The notes under the pieces were generated by a model that saw only the letters and a list, made by a program, of their open reading frames with translations, was not told where the DNA came from and did not search any database. The translations under genes were made by a program, and so were the position numbers. DNA of 64,000 nucleotides from Lentisphaerae bacterium GWF2_50_93 (GTDB taxonomy: Bacteria; Verrucomicrobiota; Lentisphaeria; Victivallales; GWF2-50-93), in the NCBI GenBank assembly GCA_001804815.1, contig MHBI01000100.1:1-64000 (forward strand). Direction: 5' to 3'. Positions within the stretch are counted from its first letter, which is position 1, and every line of letters begins with the position of its first letter. Shown one piece after another: positions 1 through 7,644 of this stretch.

Positions 1-134
1 ACCTTCCTGTCAGGACCGGTCAGCATCATGCGGTGGCGGAGCAGGTTCAGGAACTCGATGCAGCTCCTGCTGTGGAGAGAGAGGCTCACCTCCTTGTTTT
101 TCCGTGGAAAGTCTAGCATATACACCTGGCCCAT
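1..134 (-). CDS. Partial hypothetical protein, 5' end only
   Basis: An open minus-strand frame starts at the ATG at 134 and runs off the window edge, giving 44 residues that begin MGQVYMLDFPRKNKEVSLSL. The residue mix is protein-like, with alternating basic and hydrophobic residues. I do not recognise a family and no motif is visible. A purine-rich GGGGG stretch lies close upstream as a possible ribosome binding site. It is divergent from the HTH gene at 294. The call is weak because so little of the frame is present. Confidence 0.35.
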   Translation of the reverse strand, partial: MGQVYMLDFPRKNKEVSLSLHSRSCIEFLNLLRHRMMLTGPDRK

Positions 135-293
135 GCCCCCATGAACGAACAGACAACACTACTATAACATCATGATAACATTAAGTCAACTATCATTTCG
201 GGGACTTCACTTTTCGGCGGAGACGTGGTAGAATTAACCCATGGGGAAAAGGGGCATGCATATGGGGCAGTCCGCCTGGACAAGGAGGAACTC

Positions 294-686
294 ATGGAAG
301 GCATCGACTGGAGACGAGTGGTTTCAGAACTGCTCGGCAGGCTTCTTGTCACTGAGAAGGAGTTTGCGAAACTGTGCGGCGTGTCCCGTCAGAGCGTCTC
401 AAACTGGAAGCGTGGCAGCAGGAGCCCGGGAATATATTCCAGGAAGAAGATGTTTGAAATAATGGAAAATCTCAAAGTGGACGTGGACGAGTTGTCAGCT
501 TCCGAAAAGGTATCGAAGACCCGGGGCAGGGATGTAAAGACACTTGTTGAAATCTACGGCAGGCTTCCGGAACCCCGGAAGAAGGAGCTCCTGAATTTTG
601 CGCGCTACACCATTGAATCCCTTAAGAAAAACAGGGTCTCCCTTGAGGTCTGGACATTCCTCGCAGGGCTGGCAGCACTTCTTTAA
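294..686 (+). CDS. XRE-like helix-turn-helix regulator
   Basis: The 130-residue protein carries a cro/C1-type HTH at about residues 20-70. The core LCGVSRQSVSNWKRGSRSPG has the usual recognition-helix layout of this family, so DNA binding is well supported. The rest is a charged helical tail with no known domain. I chose the ATG at 294 because AAGGAGGAA lies at 282-290, an ideal spacing. An upstream GTG at 225 would add 23 residues but has no such site. Its targets are unknown; it may act on neighbouring genes or on itself. Confidence 0.75.
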   Translation: MEGIDWRRVVSELLGRLLVTEKEFAKLCGVSRQSVSNWKRGSRSPGIYSRKKMFEIMENLKVDVDELSASEKVSKTRGRDVKTLVEIYGRLPEPRKKELLNFARYTIESLKKNRVSLEVWTFLAGLAALL

Positions 687-858
687 AAAGAGTTTCTTTC
701 CCGCGCCGCTAACAGGAATCCCTCCCCCCACATTGTTTCCAGAGATGGGTCCATGGGATTTGCATCTCGCTTAAGACTGATTGTCGACGATTCTGGATAT
801 TTTCCAAAAGACTGGTATTGTTACCTGAAACCGGATAACATAAAACCAGGAGGGGAAT

Positions 859-1116
859 ATGAGAAAAGGTTCAAAATCCAAAGTCCGCATGGGCGGACCT
901 TCGCAGGTTCCAGCCTACACCTCGGAGGAGAATCTGCAGAGGCTGTCCAGGACAAGCATCCTGGAGAATTTTGTCAGGGATAACGATTGCTCATGGGATC
1001 ATCAGAAATGGCTTGAACTCTGCAATAATGTCGAGAAGTTCGGCTATTCACCGATTGACTTCGACCAGATGGGCCTCATGCTCGAGGACATAAAGGCCAG
1101 ATATCCGAACATCTGA
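859..1116 (+). CDS. Small hypothetical protein, 85 aa
   Basis: The start follows a strong AGGAGGGGAAT site ending just before the ATG, so translation is likely. The protein is soluble, acidic in its second half and rich in aromatic residues. It contains QKWLELCNNVEKFGYSPIDF and ends KARYPNI. I recognise no family, signal peptide or membrane segment. It sits alone between the HTH regulator and the response regulator, with more than 170 bases on each side, so it probably has its own promoter. No function can be assigned. Confidence 0.6.
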   Translation: MRKGSKSKVRMGGPSQVPAYTSEENLQRLSRTSILENFVRDNDCSWDHQKWLELCNNVEKFGYSPIDFDQMGLMLEDIKARYPNI

Positions 1117-1330
1117 CCGTACTTTTCACATCACAATCCGCCGCGGTCCAGCAGGCACCATCCAGCATCATCGGAAATATTCCTTTGCCGGCAAGCCAGT
1201 TGAAGCGTATCGGATTACAGGAGCTTGACACGCCGGGCGGCCAGGATTAGGTTACATCAGAGGTCGGGTGGCAGGAAATCCGGTATCGGTTTCTGCACTT
1301 TTCCCCGAAGCACATTCAAGGAGGTATACC

Positions 1331-1909
1331 ATGAACGACACCGAATCCTTCTCAGTAATGCTTGGGCCGGAGGAGAAGACGATTCCCGTGATCTGCTCAT
1401 GGTGCCGGAATGTCTTCGACACCAGGAAATGGCAGATACCATATGGCGGAAGGATCACGCCTGACTACGGGATCTGCCTGGACTGCCTCAGGAGGGTACG
1501 GGCGGAGTCCGTCGGCCGCCCGGATCCGAAAACCTCCGTGAAGACATTCGGCATACTCATAGTGGACGACGAGGGGAACTTCTGCGGCATGCTGTCCGAC
1601 ATGCTGCATCCCCTGGGATACAGGATCATCATGTGCGGCGGCGGAGAGGATGCCGTGGAATGCTATTCCAAACTGTACTCCGGCATCGACCTGGTGCTCC
1701 TCGACTTGAAGATGCCGGGCATGGACGGCTACGAGACGTTCCTGAACCTGAAGAAGATCAATCCCGGAATCAAGGCAATAGTCATGACAGGATACGCCCG
1801 CGACAACGATGTAAGAGAAATACTCGCCGCCGGTGCGCTGTGCGTCATGGAGAAGCCGTTCAGTCCAGGCACCCTCATAGAGAGGATCAGGGACGTACTT
1901 CCGCCATGA
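1331..1909 (+). CDS. Response regulator with N-terminal Cys4 motif
   Basis: The 192-residue protein has two parts. Residues about 20-50 contain CSWC and, after some 20 residues, CLDC, a likely zinc-binding pair. Residues about 72-190 form a receiver domain with the acidic pair in LIVDDEG, the phosphoacceptor Asp in LVLLDLKMPGMDG, the conserved Thr in VMTGYA and Lys in MEKPFSP. There is no DNA-binding output domain, so it probably signals by protein contact. The start at 1331 is set by AAGGAGG at 1318-1324. No kinase is adjacent; candidate partners lie at 17.9-28.2 kb. Confidence 0.85.
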   Translation: MNDTESFSVMLGPEEKTIPVICSWCRNVFDTRKWQIPYGGRITPDYGICLDCLRRVRAESVGRPDPKTSVKTFGILIVDDEGNFCGMLSDMLHPLGYRIIMCGGGEDAVECYSKLYSGIDLVLLDLKMPGMDGYETFLNLKKINPGIKAIVMTGYARDNDVREILAAGALCVMEKPFSPGTLIERIRDVLPP

Positions 1910-1988
1910 TTTCGACAACGCAGTTTTGCATTTTACGCCCTCACTGCTATTCTTAAGCATCTTTAAATATAAACAGGAGGGGGAAATC

Positions 1989-2246
1989 ATGGCGAAAAAG
2001 ACAGCAAACTCGAAGTTCATGGCACCAGTGACACCAAGCGCTCTGTTGGCTGAAGTCGTAGGAGCAAAGGCGATTCCGAGGACCGAGATCACCAAGAAAC
2101 TCTGGGCCTACATCAAGAAGAACGGTCTCCAGGACAAGAAGAACAAGCGCATGATCAACGCCGACGCGAAGCTCAAGCCGATCTTCAAGAAGGACCAGGT
2201 CTCGATGTTCGACATGACCAAGCTTGTGGCCAAGCAGGTTTCATAA
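1989..2246 (+). CDS. SWIB/MDM2-domain protein
   Basis: This 85-residue basic protein is almost entirely a SWIB domain. It shows KKLWAYIKKNGLQDKKNKRM, then NADAKLKPIF and SMFDMTKLV, the order seen in small bacterial SWIB proteins known from chlamydiae and other PVC bacteria, where a chromatin-like or DNA-topology role has been suggested. The start at 1989 follows AGGAGGGGGAAATC; an earlier in-frame start would prepend a non-conserved stretch. A rho-independent terminator follows, so it is probably a single-gene unit. Confidence 0.88.
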   Translation: MAKKTANSKFMAPVTPSALLAEVVGAKAIPRTEITKKLWAYIKKNGLQDKKNKRMINADAKLKPIFKKDQVSMFDMTKLVAKQVS

Positions 2247-2267
2247 GATCAGTTTCAGTCTCAATAA

Positions 2268-2294
2268 GGGGCCGTGATGAGCGGCTCCTTTTTT
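2268..2294 (+). terminator. Rho-independent terminator of SWIB gene
   Basis: A seven-pair stem GGGGCCG / CGGCTCC (one G-U pair) with a seven-base loop is followed by six T residues, 21 bases after the SWIB stop codon. Confidence 0.85.
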
Positions 2295-2402
2295 CTGTCT
2301 ACAATTATTCCCGGTCGCCCGTGCTTATGTCCCGCTTACTTTGATCAGGATGAACTCCAGTTCTCCTGTGCCATGTTCCTTCAGCCTGCTCTGTCATCAC
2401 CA

Positions 2403-3020
2403 TCATCGCTCCTCGTATTCTTCATATCCAGCGCAATGGGGGCATAGGATTTCAAACTTCCCTCCGGGAGAGGAACTGGCAAGCGTGCCCTTGATTATAG
2501 CGAGAGCCTCATCACCCTTCAAAGCTTTTTTATCCACCAGGGCATGCGCCAATGCGTGGACGGCTTCGACGATGGCATCATCGGTGAGGATCTGCAATGT
2601 GGCAATGCGGAGATTTTCAATCCTGGCATCCAAGTCTCCGGGACATGAGTACAATAGCGGATCAAGGCTCCTGCTTCATCCCTGCACTTCGATCCTATCA
2701 TATCCGGCATGGTAGTCCTTCACCGAATCCCTGCAGAAGTGTTCCTGCAACACTGCTCCGGCAAGAGTAATCATTATGTTATGACAAATATGTTTGTCGT
2801 GATCAGGAGTCCCTAAATAGAAAGCACCCGCCCGTTGCAGTTCAAACGGATGCCTCCCCCTACAGGAGGTGACTCCTCCCTTGTCATCTGTCTCGACAAT
2901 GTTTACTTCCACCAGTTTATACCCGAAAAGATATTGCAGGATTGCGTGTCCGGTCTCATGGTAGGCCTTGCCTTCAAGTTCGGTCTCATCCAGTTCTGGG
3001 GTGTCCATGGTCATCCTCAT
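2403..3020 (-). pseudogene. M41-type (FtsH-like) peptidase domain gene with in-frame UGA
   Basis: Read on the minus strand, the first part encodes EGKAYHETGHAILQYLFG, the HExxH zinc-protease motif in the FtsH M41 style. It stops at UGA (2676-2678). The same frame continues without interruption to 2403 and encodes PGDLDARIENLRIATLQIL, then ALAHALVDKKALKGDEALAI. This matches the M41 C-terminal part, where FtsH carries its third metal ligand in a similar GDL-type context. Both halves therefore belong to one gene of about 205 codons. There is no AAA domain, so it is a stand-alone peptidase domain. The ATG at 3008 has a better ribosome site (GAGG) than 3020. Explanations are a nonsense mutation, an assembly error or readthrough. 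Confidence 0.75.
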
Positions 3021-3306
3021 GCTGGTTTATGGATGTTGATTTGCCTATATGCCGATACTATCCACCATTCAGGCGCTTATTCAAAGTCAGTGCAGGCATT
3101 AGAGAGACTTCTTCTGCAATGCCGGATGGCCTGTCGGCTTGCAAAACAGGATACCGCAAGTATCTTTCCCCATCCGGAACGGAATATTTCAAACAAGGAG
3201 GTTTGTTCCGGAATGAGCTGATAAATTTACAGAACATATTTTACGCAACCAGCGTGTTGTTCCCAACTGAAAACGCCAGATTTACAATGGGAAAAGCAAT
3301 AACACT

Positions 3307-3342
3307 GGAATGCGCTCATACTTGGGCGCATTCCTTTTGTTT
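3307..3342 (+). terminator. Terminator-like hairpin in leader of DUF1232 gene
   Basis: A perfect nine-pair stem GGAATGCGC / GCGCATTCC with a ten-base loop is followed by TTTTGTTT. No plus-strand gene ends upstream, so it either ends an unseen RNA or acts as an attenuator in the 5' leader of the gene at 3448. Apart from this and the next hairpin, I see no gene in 3021-3447. Confidence 0.7.
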
Positions 3343-3383
3343 AGCTTTTCCTGGCACTGGCGTGCCACAGTTGGGCGGCAATT

Positions 3384-3417
3384 GGAATGTCGCCCTCTTC
3401 TTTTACAGGGACATTCC
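3384..3417 (+). promoter_or_regulatory. Second leader hairpin before DUF1232 gene
   Basis: GGAATGTC (3384-3391) pairs with GACATTCC (3410-3417), and inner CCCT can pair with AGGG. The outer arms resemble those of the terminator-like hairpin 60 bases upstream (GGAATG / CATTCC), so alternative pairing between the two is possible. A regulatory role is inference only. Confidence 0.4.
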
Positions 3418-3447
3418 ATTTCTCTCAACCAAAGGATGGAATGCAAT

Positions 3448-3825
3448 ATGATGTCCCTGATACAGATCATGATTTTCTTGTTTACCTTTTCACTACTGTT
3501 GTTTGTCATAGGAACAATTCTGTCAAGAGATTTCAGGGAGGCTATGCTCCGGCAGGCCGGCAGGCTGGGCAGAATATTCCTGATAATCTTCATCATATTG
3601 ATTGCGGTCGTCCTATACATCGCAAGCCCTGTCGATCTTGTCCCCGACTGGATCCCTGTGCTGGGACAGTGCGACGACATAATTATTGCACTGCTGTCGG
3701 TAGGCTTCATTGCACTGACATTGCTCTATAATCTCGGAGTCATCGGTTTCGACGTGACTTCCATACTGGGTTCGCGGCGGAATAGCATCAGGGGCCTGCC
3801 CAACAGGCAGGATAGGAATAAATAA
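3448..3825 (+). CDS. DUF1232 (YkvA-like) membrane protein
   Basis: The 125-residue protein has a hydrophobic N-terminal segment, then a second one (FLIIFIILIAVVLYIA) leading into the DUF1232 signature SPVDLVPDWIPVLGQCDDII, and a third hydrophobic segment. The motif identifies the family; its molecular role is unknown. The start is ambiguous between ATGs at 3436, 3448 and 3451. I prefer 3448/3451 because AAAGGA lies upstream at 3431. The next gene starts 17 bases after the stop and has its own strong ribosome site, which suggests an operon with the two membrane proteins downstream. Confidence 0.8.
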   Translation: MMSLIQIMIFLFTFSLLLFVIGTILSRDFREAMLRQAGRLGRIFLIIFIILIAVVLYIASPVDLVPDWIPVLGQCDDIIIALLSVGFIALTLLYNLGVIGFDVTSILGSRRNSIRGLPNRQDRNK

Positions 3826-3841
3826 ACACAAGGAGGGGAAT

Positions 3842-4075
3842 ATGCCGTTGCTGTATGCAATTCTGGCGGTCGCACTGATCATCATCGGAATACTGATTGA
3901 CAGGAAAGTGCTCCCGGGCCCGAGGTCTGACGGACATGGTCCGATTGACGGGTTCGTGTATGATTTGGGAAAACCTGTAATGTGGGCGGTCATCGTTGCC
4001 ATAGCCGTCTTCCTAGTCGCCATGATAATCAGGCACTGGAAGAAGGGGGAGGCTAAAGAAGATGAAAAGGAATAG
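3842..4075 (+). CDS. Small membrane protein, 77 aa
   Basis: The start follows AAGGAGGGGAAT. There are two hydrophobic segments, residues about 2-20 (LLYAILAVALIIIGILI) and 45-65 (VMWAVIVAIAVFLVAMII), joined by a short polar loop, and a charged C-terminal tail (KKGEAKEDEKE). No family is recognised. It overlaps the next gene by 14 bases, so the two are probably translationally coupled and may form one membrane complex. Confidence 0.65.
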   Translation: MPLLYAILAVALIIIGILIDRKVLPGPRSDGHGPIDGFVYDLGKPVMWAVIVAIAVFLVAMIIRHWKKGEAKEDEKE

Positions 4076-4685
4076 CGCGTCCCTGCTTTTGATCATTGCG
4101 GCATCATGCACCCTGCTGATATCACTTGTAGCATTTGCCGCCAGCGATGAGGAGCATAGGATGCAGGTTCAATATGCCAAAGGGTATGAAAGGGGATTTG
4201 CCGCCGCTCTAGGGAGGATAACCGGCAGCGGCGGCGATCTCCAGCGAGCCTTGTCCGACAGGATGTCGAAGCAGCTCATCTGGGTCGCCTTCGCTGTGAT
4301 AGTGGCGACCTTGTGGGGGCCCGCCGCATACGAATACCTCAGGGCTAGGCTGAAGAAGGTCGATATGCCGCTGCTGCGCACGATAGCCAATTTCGAAATA
4401 GAGCTGCTCTATTCAGGATATGTCGCCACAGTATTCCTGATGCTGTTCTTCTCCTGCAGGTATTTTTCATGGTTTTCAAATATCCCGGTCATAATGCTTG
4501 CTGCAGCCAGCATCATTCCTTTCCAGTTCGAATTCATATCGGGGTTCAGTCGGGACGACATCGTAAAAAGAAAGATAGGCATGGGCAAGGTTAAGACCAT
4601 GCTCTTCTTCATGCTGGTCATAATAGCGATGTATTACCTGGTCGACAGGGGATTGAAGAGCCTGGTCGAAGGCATAACTGCATAG
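4062..4685 (+). CDS. Integral membrane protein of unknown function
   Basis: The 207-residue protein opens with a hydrophobic signal or anchor (LLLIIAASCTLLISLVAFAA), followed by a polar segment (about 28-68). Four further hydrophobic stretches lie near residues 70-88, 112-130, 140-155 and 180-198. No catalytic motif or known family is evident. It is the third gene of a likely operon with DUF1232 and the 77-residue protein; the 14-base overlap supports co-expression. The encoded N-terminal Cys is not in a convincing lipobox. Confidence 0.6.
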   Translation: MKRNSASLLLIIAASCTLLISLVAFAASDEEHRMQVQYAKGYERGFAAALGRITGSGGDLQRALSDRMSKQLIWVAFAVIVATLWGPAAYEYLRARLKKVDMPLLRTIANFEIELLYSGYVATVFLMLFFSCRYFSWFSNIPVIMLAAASIIPFQFEFISGFSRDDIVKRKIGMGKVKTMLFFMLVIIAMYYLVDRGLKSLVEGITA

Positions 4686-4710
4686 TGGCCGGACACTGCC
4701 GGGTGCAGCC

Positions 4711-4738
4711 TTAATTCCGGCTGAATTCCAGGTATAAT
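4711..4738 (+). promoter_or_regulatory. Candidate sigma70 promoter for paralogue array
   Basis: A consensus TATAAT (4733-4738) lies 47 bases before the start at 4785. The best -35 match is a weak TTAATT at 4711-4716 with a 16-base spacer. It is placed to transcribe the four tandem secreted-protein genes. Confidence 0.4.
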
Positions 4739-4784
4739 CAATAGGGTGAGAAACAGCTATTACAAATCAATCACAGGAGGGGTT

Positions 4785-5627
4785 ATGGAAAGATCATTCG
4801 CATTATGTTCCTTTTTAATCGGGGCTATCTTCGCAACGCACATCTGCACCGCAGGAGATGAAACCGGAAGGGAGCCTGCCGAGCTCGTGCAGGCACGCGC
4901 TGCATGGCAGTCGCAGCTTAAAGCCGCTACAGAGCCTATAAACCTGAAGTACATGCAGACGCTTGACGCCATGAAGAGGAAGTTCGGCGGGGCGGGAGAT
5001 CTGGACAATGCACAGAGGGTCCAGCATGAGATAGAGTCACTGTCGGGTAAGAAGTCTGCGGCCAACAGTTCTGTAAAGGGAGGCGCAGGCACTGCTGGAA
5101 ATACGCTGGATGTATTGAATGCCCCGGAACCTGCAAAGCCTAAGGACGCCGGGAAGGTGGAGGGAGTCGTCCAAATTGTCAATGAGTTCCCCGACCGGGT
5201 TTTTGAATTGAAGGATGGCCGCATTCCCAACGAATTGAATGTCGAGGCCGTAGACGGAGGATTCAGGATATCCGGAACAAAGGCAACCGACGCTACCGCG
5301 ATCGAAGGCCGGCTGGCGGGATGGTCGGGGAAAGCTGTACTGTTCCCGGTGCGTGCCTGCAGCGGGCAGATAGATCCCGTGGTTCCGTTCAAGGCGGACC
5401 ATGTCATGTATTGCGCGGTCTCAAGCGCACCCGGCAACAAGGCGCTGCTACAATACTTTTTCCCGAAGGAAAAGTCCACATGGGCAATATCAAGGGCGAA
5501 GGGCGGCTGGCAGCTGCAACTCGGTGACAAGATAATCCCTTTCCCGGACAAGACCACGAAGGTCGGTTTCGGGGCGACAGTCCGATGGCCCGGGGATGTG
5601 GCGGATCTGGTCGTAACGATCAAATGA
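4785..5627 (+). CDS. Secreted paralogue 1 of 4, unknown C-terminal domain
   Basis: The 280-residue protein has a signal peptide (CSFLIGAIFATHICTAG). It then carries the module shared with the next three genes: PAEL, an Ala/Gln-rich helix, LKYMQTLDAMKRKFGGAGDL and a closing EIESL. The shared helices are likely a coiled-coil hairpin. After a linker of about 40 residues follows a domain of some 150 residues beginning VVQIVNEFPDRVFELKDGRI, which I cannot place. AGGAGGGG at 4775-4782 fixes the start. The protein is probably exported. This is the first gene of a head-to-tail array and the longest member. Confidence 0.7.
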   Translation: MERSFALCSFLIGAIFATHICTAGDETGREPAELVQARAAWQSQLKAATEPINLKYMQTLDAMKRKFGGAGDLDNAQRVQHEIESLSGKKSAANSSVKGGAGTAGNTLDVLNAPEPAKPKDAGKVEGVVQIVNEFPDRVFELKDGRIPNELNVEAVDGGFRISGTKATDATAIEGRLAGWSGKAVLFPVRACSGQIDPVVPFKADHVMYCAVSSAPGNKALLQYFFPKEKSTWAISRAKGGWQLQLGDKIIPFPDKTTKVGFGATVRWPGDVADLVVTIK

Positions 5628-5696
5628 GTTCACCTTGAAGGATTGCGTATCTGGTGTCTGAGCTGAAACAAGGATTTTAACTATGGAGGTGTCAAT

Positions 5697-6407
5697 ATGA
5701 ATAAGATGATTGCGATGTTGGTGAGTGTTCTATTTATTGCTGGTTTGTATGCTGATGACAAGGATCCCGCCGAACTTACACAGGCGCGTAGCACCTTCCA
5801 GACCCAGATGAAGGCTGCGACAACTCCGATAGTCCAGAGATATCTGCAGCAGCTTGATGCATTGAAAAAGTCCCTTGGAGCAAAGGGCGACGTCAACGCT
5901 GCACTTGCCGTGCAGCAAGAAATGGATTCTCTCAAGGAATCCTCCAGCAATGACACCAGGGCTTCCTCTGCGCTGCCGAAGTATGAGATGAAGATACTTT
6001 CCGCTTCGGCGGTTGATGTAGCATCTGCGGCAACGCTCAAGGATGCGGCCCCGACAGTAAAGGCTACTTCCTCCAATGGGGAGTGCCCTGTTTCAAACAT
6101 TGTCGACGGGAACATTAACACGAATGGTGCCCTGGATGCCCAGACAGGCAGCATTGCAATCAGCCTGGACAGGCAGATCACGTGCCGCAAACTGTATTTG
6201 TTCCAGAGGCCTTCAAACTTTGATCCGATTGAAAAAGGCCGGCTGGTTTTCAACGGTAAAGACAGGATGTCCGTAGAAATTGGCAAGTTTGTGACAAAGC
6301 AGGTCTTGGTAATTGAGTTTCAGACACCGGTGGTTCTGGACAAAATCGAGCTCACTATACTTAAGGGTGCAATGCGTCCCGGTCTCGCTGAAATATACTA
6401 CGAATGA
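5697..6407 (+). CDS. Secreted paralogue 2 of 4, discoidin-like C-terminus
   Basis: The 236-residue protein has a signal peptide (MLVSVLFIAGLYA), then the shared module with LTQARSTFQTQMKAATTPIV and LGAKGDVNAALAVQQEMDSL. Residues about 115-236 look like a beta-sandwich in the style of F5/8-type (discoidin) domains: SNIVDGNINTNGALDAQTG, an ISLDRQITCRKLYLFQR strand pair and a final TPVVLDKIELTIL. Such domains often bind sugars or surfaces, but binding here is inference. GGAGGTG precedes the ATG. It follows paralogue 1 after 69 bases. Confidence 0.7.
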   Translation: MNKMIAMLVSVLFIAGLYADDKDPAELTQARSTFQTQMKAATTPIVQRYLQQLDALKKSLGAKGDVNAALAVQQEMDSLKESSSNDTRASSALPKYEMKILSASAVDVASAATLKDAAPTVKATSSNGECPVSNIVDGNINTNGALDAQTGSIAISLDRQITCRKLYLFQRPSNFDPIEKGRLVFNGKDRMSVEIGKFVTKQVLVIEFQTPVVLDKIELTILKGAMRPGLAEIYYE

Positions 6408-6444
6408 CAAAATGTTGAATTCAATTCATAAAGGGGGAATTCAT

Positions 6445-7002
6445 ATGAAGACGGCAATGATGACGATGGTTCTTATCCTCGGTTTGGCCGTTGCGGCCCA
6501 GGACAAGCCCGTGAAGGAGCCCGGCGAACTCATGACAGCCCGCAATGCCTATCTCGCCGAACAGGCCAAGGTCACTGAGAAATATCTTGCCACGCTTGAG
6601 GCCATCAAGAAAAAGCTCGGTGCTGCGGGGCGTATCGATGACGCCATAGTTATCAAGGCCGAGATCGACAAGCTCCAGAAGGCCTCTGAAGTTGAGCTCG
6701 CGGAACCCGGGAGCGACAAGGCAGTAGGCAAGTGGCTGCTGCGCTACGTAATCAACTACGAGCGCCTCTATGACATAAAGTCCGACGGAACTTTCACGTA
6801 TAAGGGCGGCAACGAGGACGACAGCGGTTCGTGGGCGTCCCAGAAGGACGGCAGCCTGCTGCTGACTTTCTCAAAGGCCGCCAACGTTGAGCGCTGGACC
6901 AGGAAGGGCAAGACATATAATATCGAGAACTGGGATAGTGCGGCTGCAATGGAGGCCGGCGGCAAACCGAAGCTGACCGGAACCGCCACTAAAGCTAAAT
7001 AG
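6445..7002 (+). CDS. Secreted paralogue 3 of 4, lipocalin-like C-terminus
   Basis: This 185-residue protein starts at 6445 behind AAGGGGGAATTC. A signal peptide (MTMVLILGLAVAA) is followed by the shared module (EPGELMTARNAYLAEQAKV, LGAAGRIDDAIVIKAEIDKL). The final 75 residues, beginning GKWLLRYVINYERLYDIKSD, are a beta-rich repeat of the type G-x-W followed by short strands, as in small lipocalin-like or META-like secreted domains. The same kind of ending occurs in paralogue 4. Function is unknown. Confidence 0.7.
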   Translation: MKTAMMTMVLILGLAVAAQDKPVKEPGELMTARNAYLAEQAKVTEKYLATLEAIKKKLGAAGRIDDAIVIKAEIDKLQKASEVELAEPGSDKAVGKWLLRYVINYERLYDIKSDGTFTYKGGNEDDSGSWASQKDGSLLLTFSKAANVERWTRKGKTYNIENWDSAAAMEAGGKPKLTGTATKAK

Positions 7003-7015
7003 CAAGGATGGTATC

Positions 7016-7528
7016 ATGAAGAAATTGACGGTAATGGTCGTGATGGTTCTCGCGGTCGGCCTCATGGCCGCCGATGAGAAGGTCAAGGTTCCCGCTGAAC
7101 TGACAACGGCCCAGCAGGCGTACAGGGCCCAGATAGAGGCAGCCACTGCCCAGATCAAGGTCAAGTACCAGCAGAAACTGGAAGCCCTGAAGAAGACCTT
7201 GGGAGCACAAGGCAGGTTGGAAGAGGCGATGCAGGTGCAGCGTGAGATCACGGCACTGACGAAGGTCGATGACGTCGAACTCGATGTGCCTGCCAACGGC
7301 AAGTCCAGGGCTATAGGAAAGTGGCAATGGGGCAACAGCGGAGTAGTTGAACTTAAGGCCGATGGCACAGTTGCCGGTCGTGGCGTCAACGGTACTTGGA
7401 AGACTGTAAATAAAAAGACAGTTGTCAAGTGGAATGACGGATGGACAGATACACTGACCATCTCCGATACAGACACTTCCGTAACTAACAACAGAGGGGA
7501 TAAGTACAGCGTTAGCAGGGTCGAATAG
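7016..7528 (+). CDS. Secreted paralogue 4 of 4
   Basis: The 170-residue protein begins 13 bases after paralogue 3 behind CAAGGATGG. It has a short signal peptide (VMVLAVGLMAADE), the shared module in its most regular form (VPAELTTAQQAYRAQIEAAT, then LGAQGRLEEAMQVQREITAL), and an 80-residue beta-rich end starting IGKWQWGNSGVVELKADGTV. A hairpin terminator 18 bases after the stop closes the array, which suggests one transcript for at least paralogues 3 and 4. Confidence 0.7.
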   Translation: MKKLTVMVVMVLAVGLMAADEKVKVPAELTTAQQAYRAQIEAATAQIKVKYQQKLEALKKTLGAQGRLEEAMQVQREITALTKVDDVELDVPANGKSRAIGKWQWGNSGVVELKADGTVAGRGVNGTWKTVNKKTVVKWNDGWTDTLTISDTDTSVTNNRGDKYSVSRVE

Positions 7529-7545
7529 ACGTAATGCGATACCGG

Positions 7546-7572
7546 AGAAAAGGATAACATCCTTTTCTTTTA
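7546..7572 (+). terminator. Terminator closing the paralogue array
   Basis: A ten-pair stem AGAAAAGGAT / ATCCTTTTCT with a three-base loop runs into a short T tract, just after the fourth paralogue. Confidence 0.75.
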
Positions 7573-7644
7573 GCCCATGCCTTTCATCTGCGAAGCGCCT
7601 ACAACAAACAGCCGGCACTTCCGCATCAAGATGCCATGCAGCTA

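Noticed and set aside
2676-2678. Selenocysteine at the in-frame UGA of the M41-type gene
   Set aside because: No SECIS-like hairpin is apparent directly after the UGA, M41 peptidases have no known Sec position here, and no sel genes are in the window.
4760-5623. 287-codon minus-strand frame over secreted paralogue 1
   Set aside because: Ser/Pro-rich shadow; the plus-strand gene has a signal peptide, ribosome site and paralogues.
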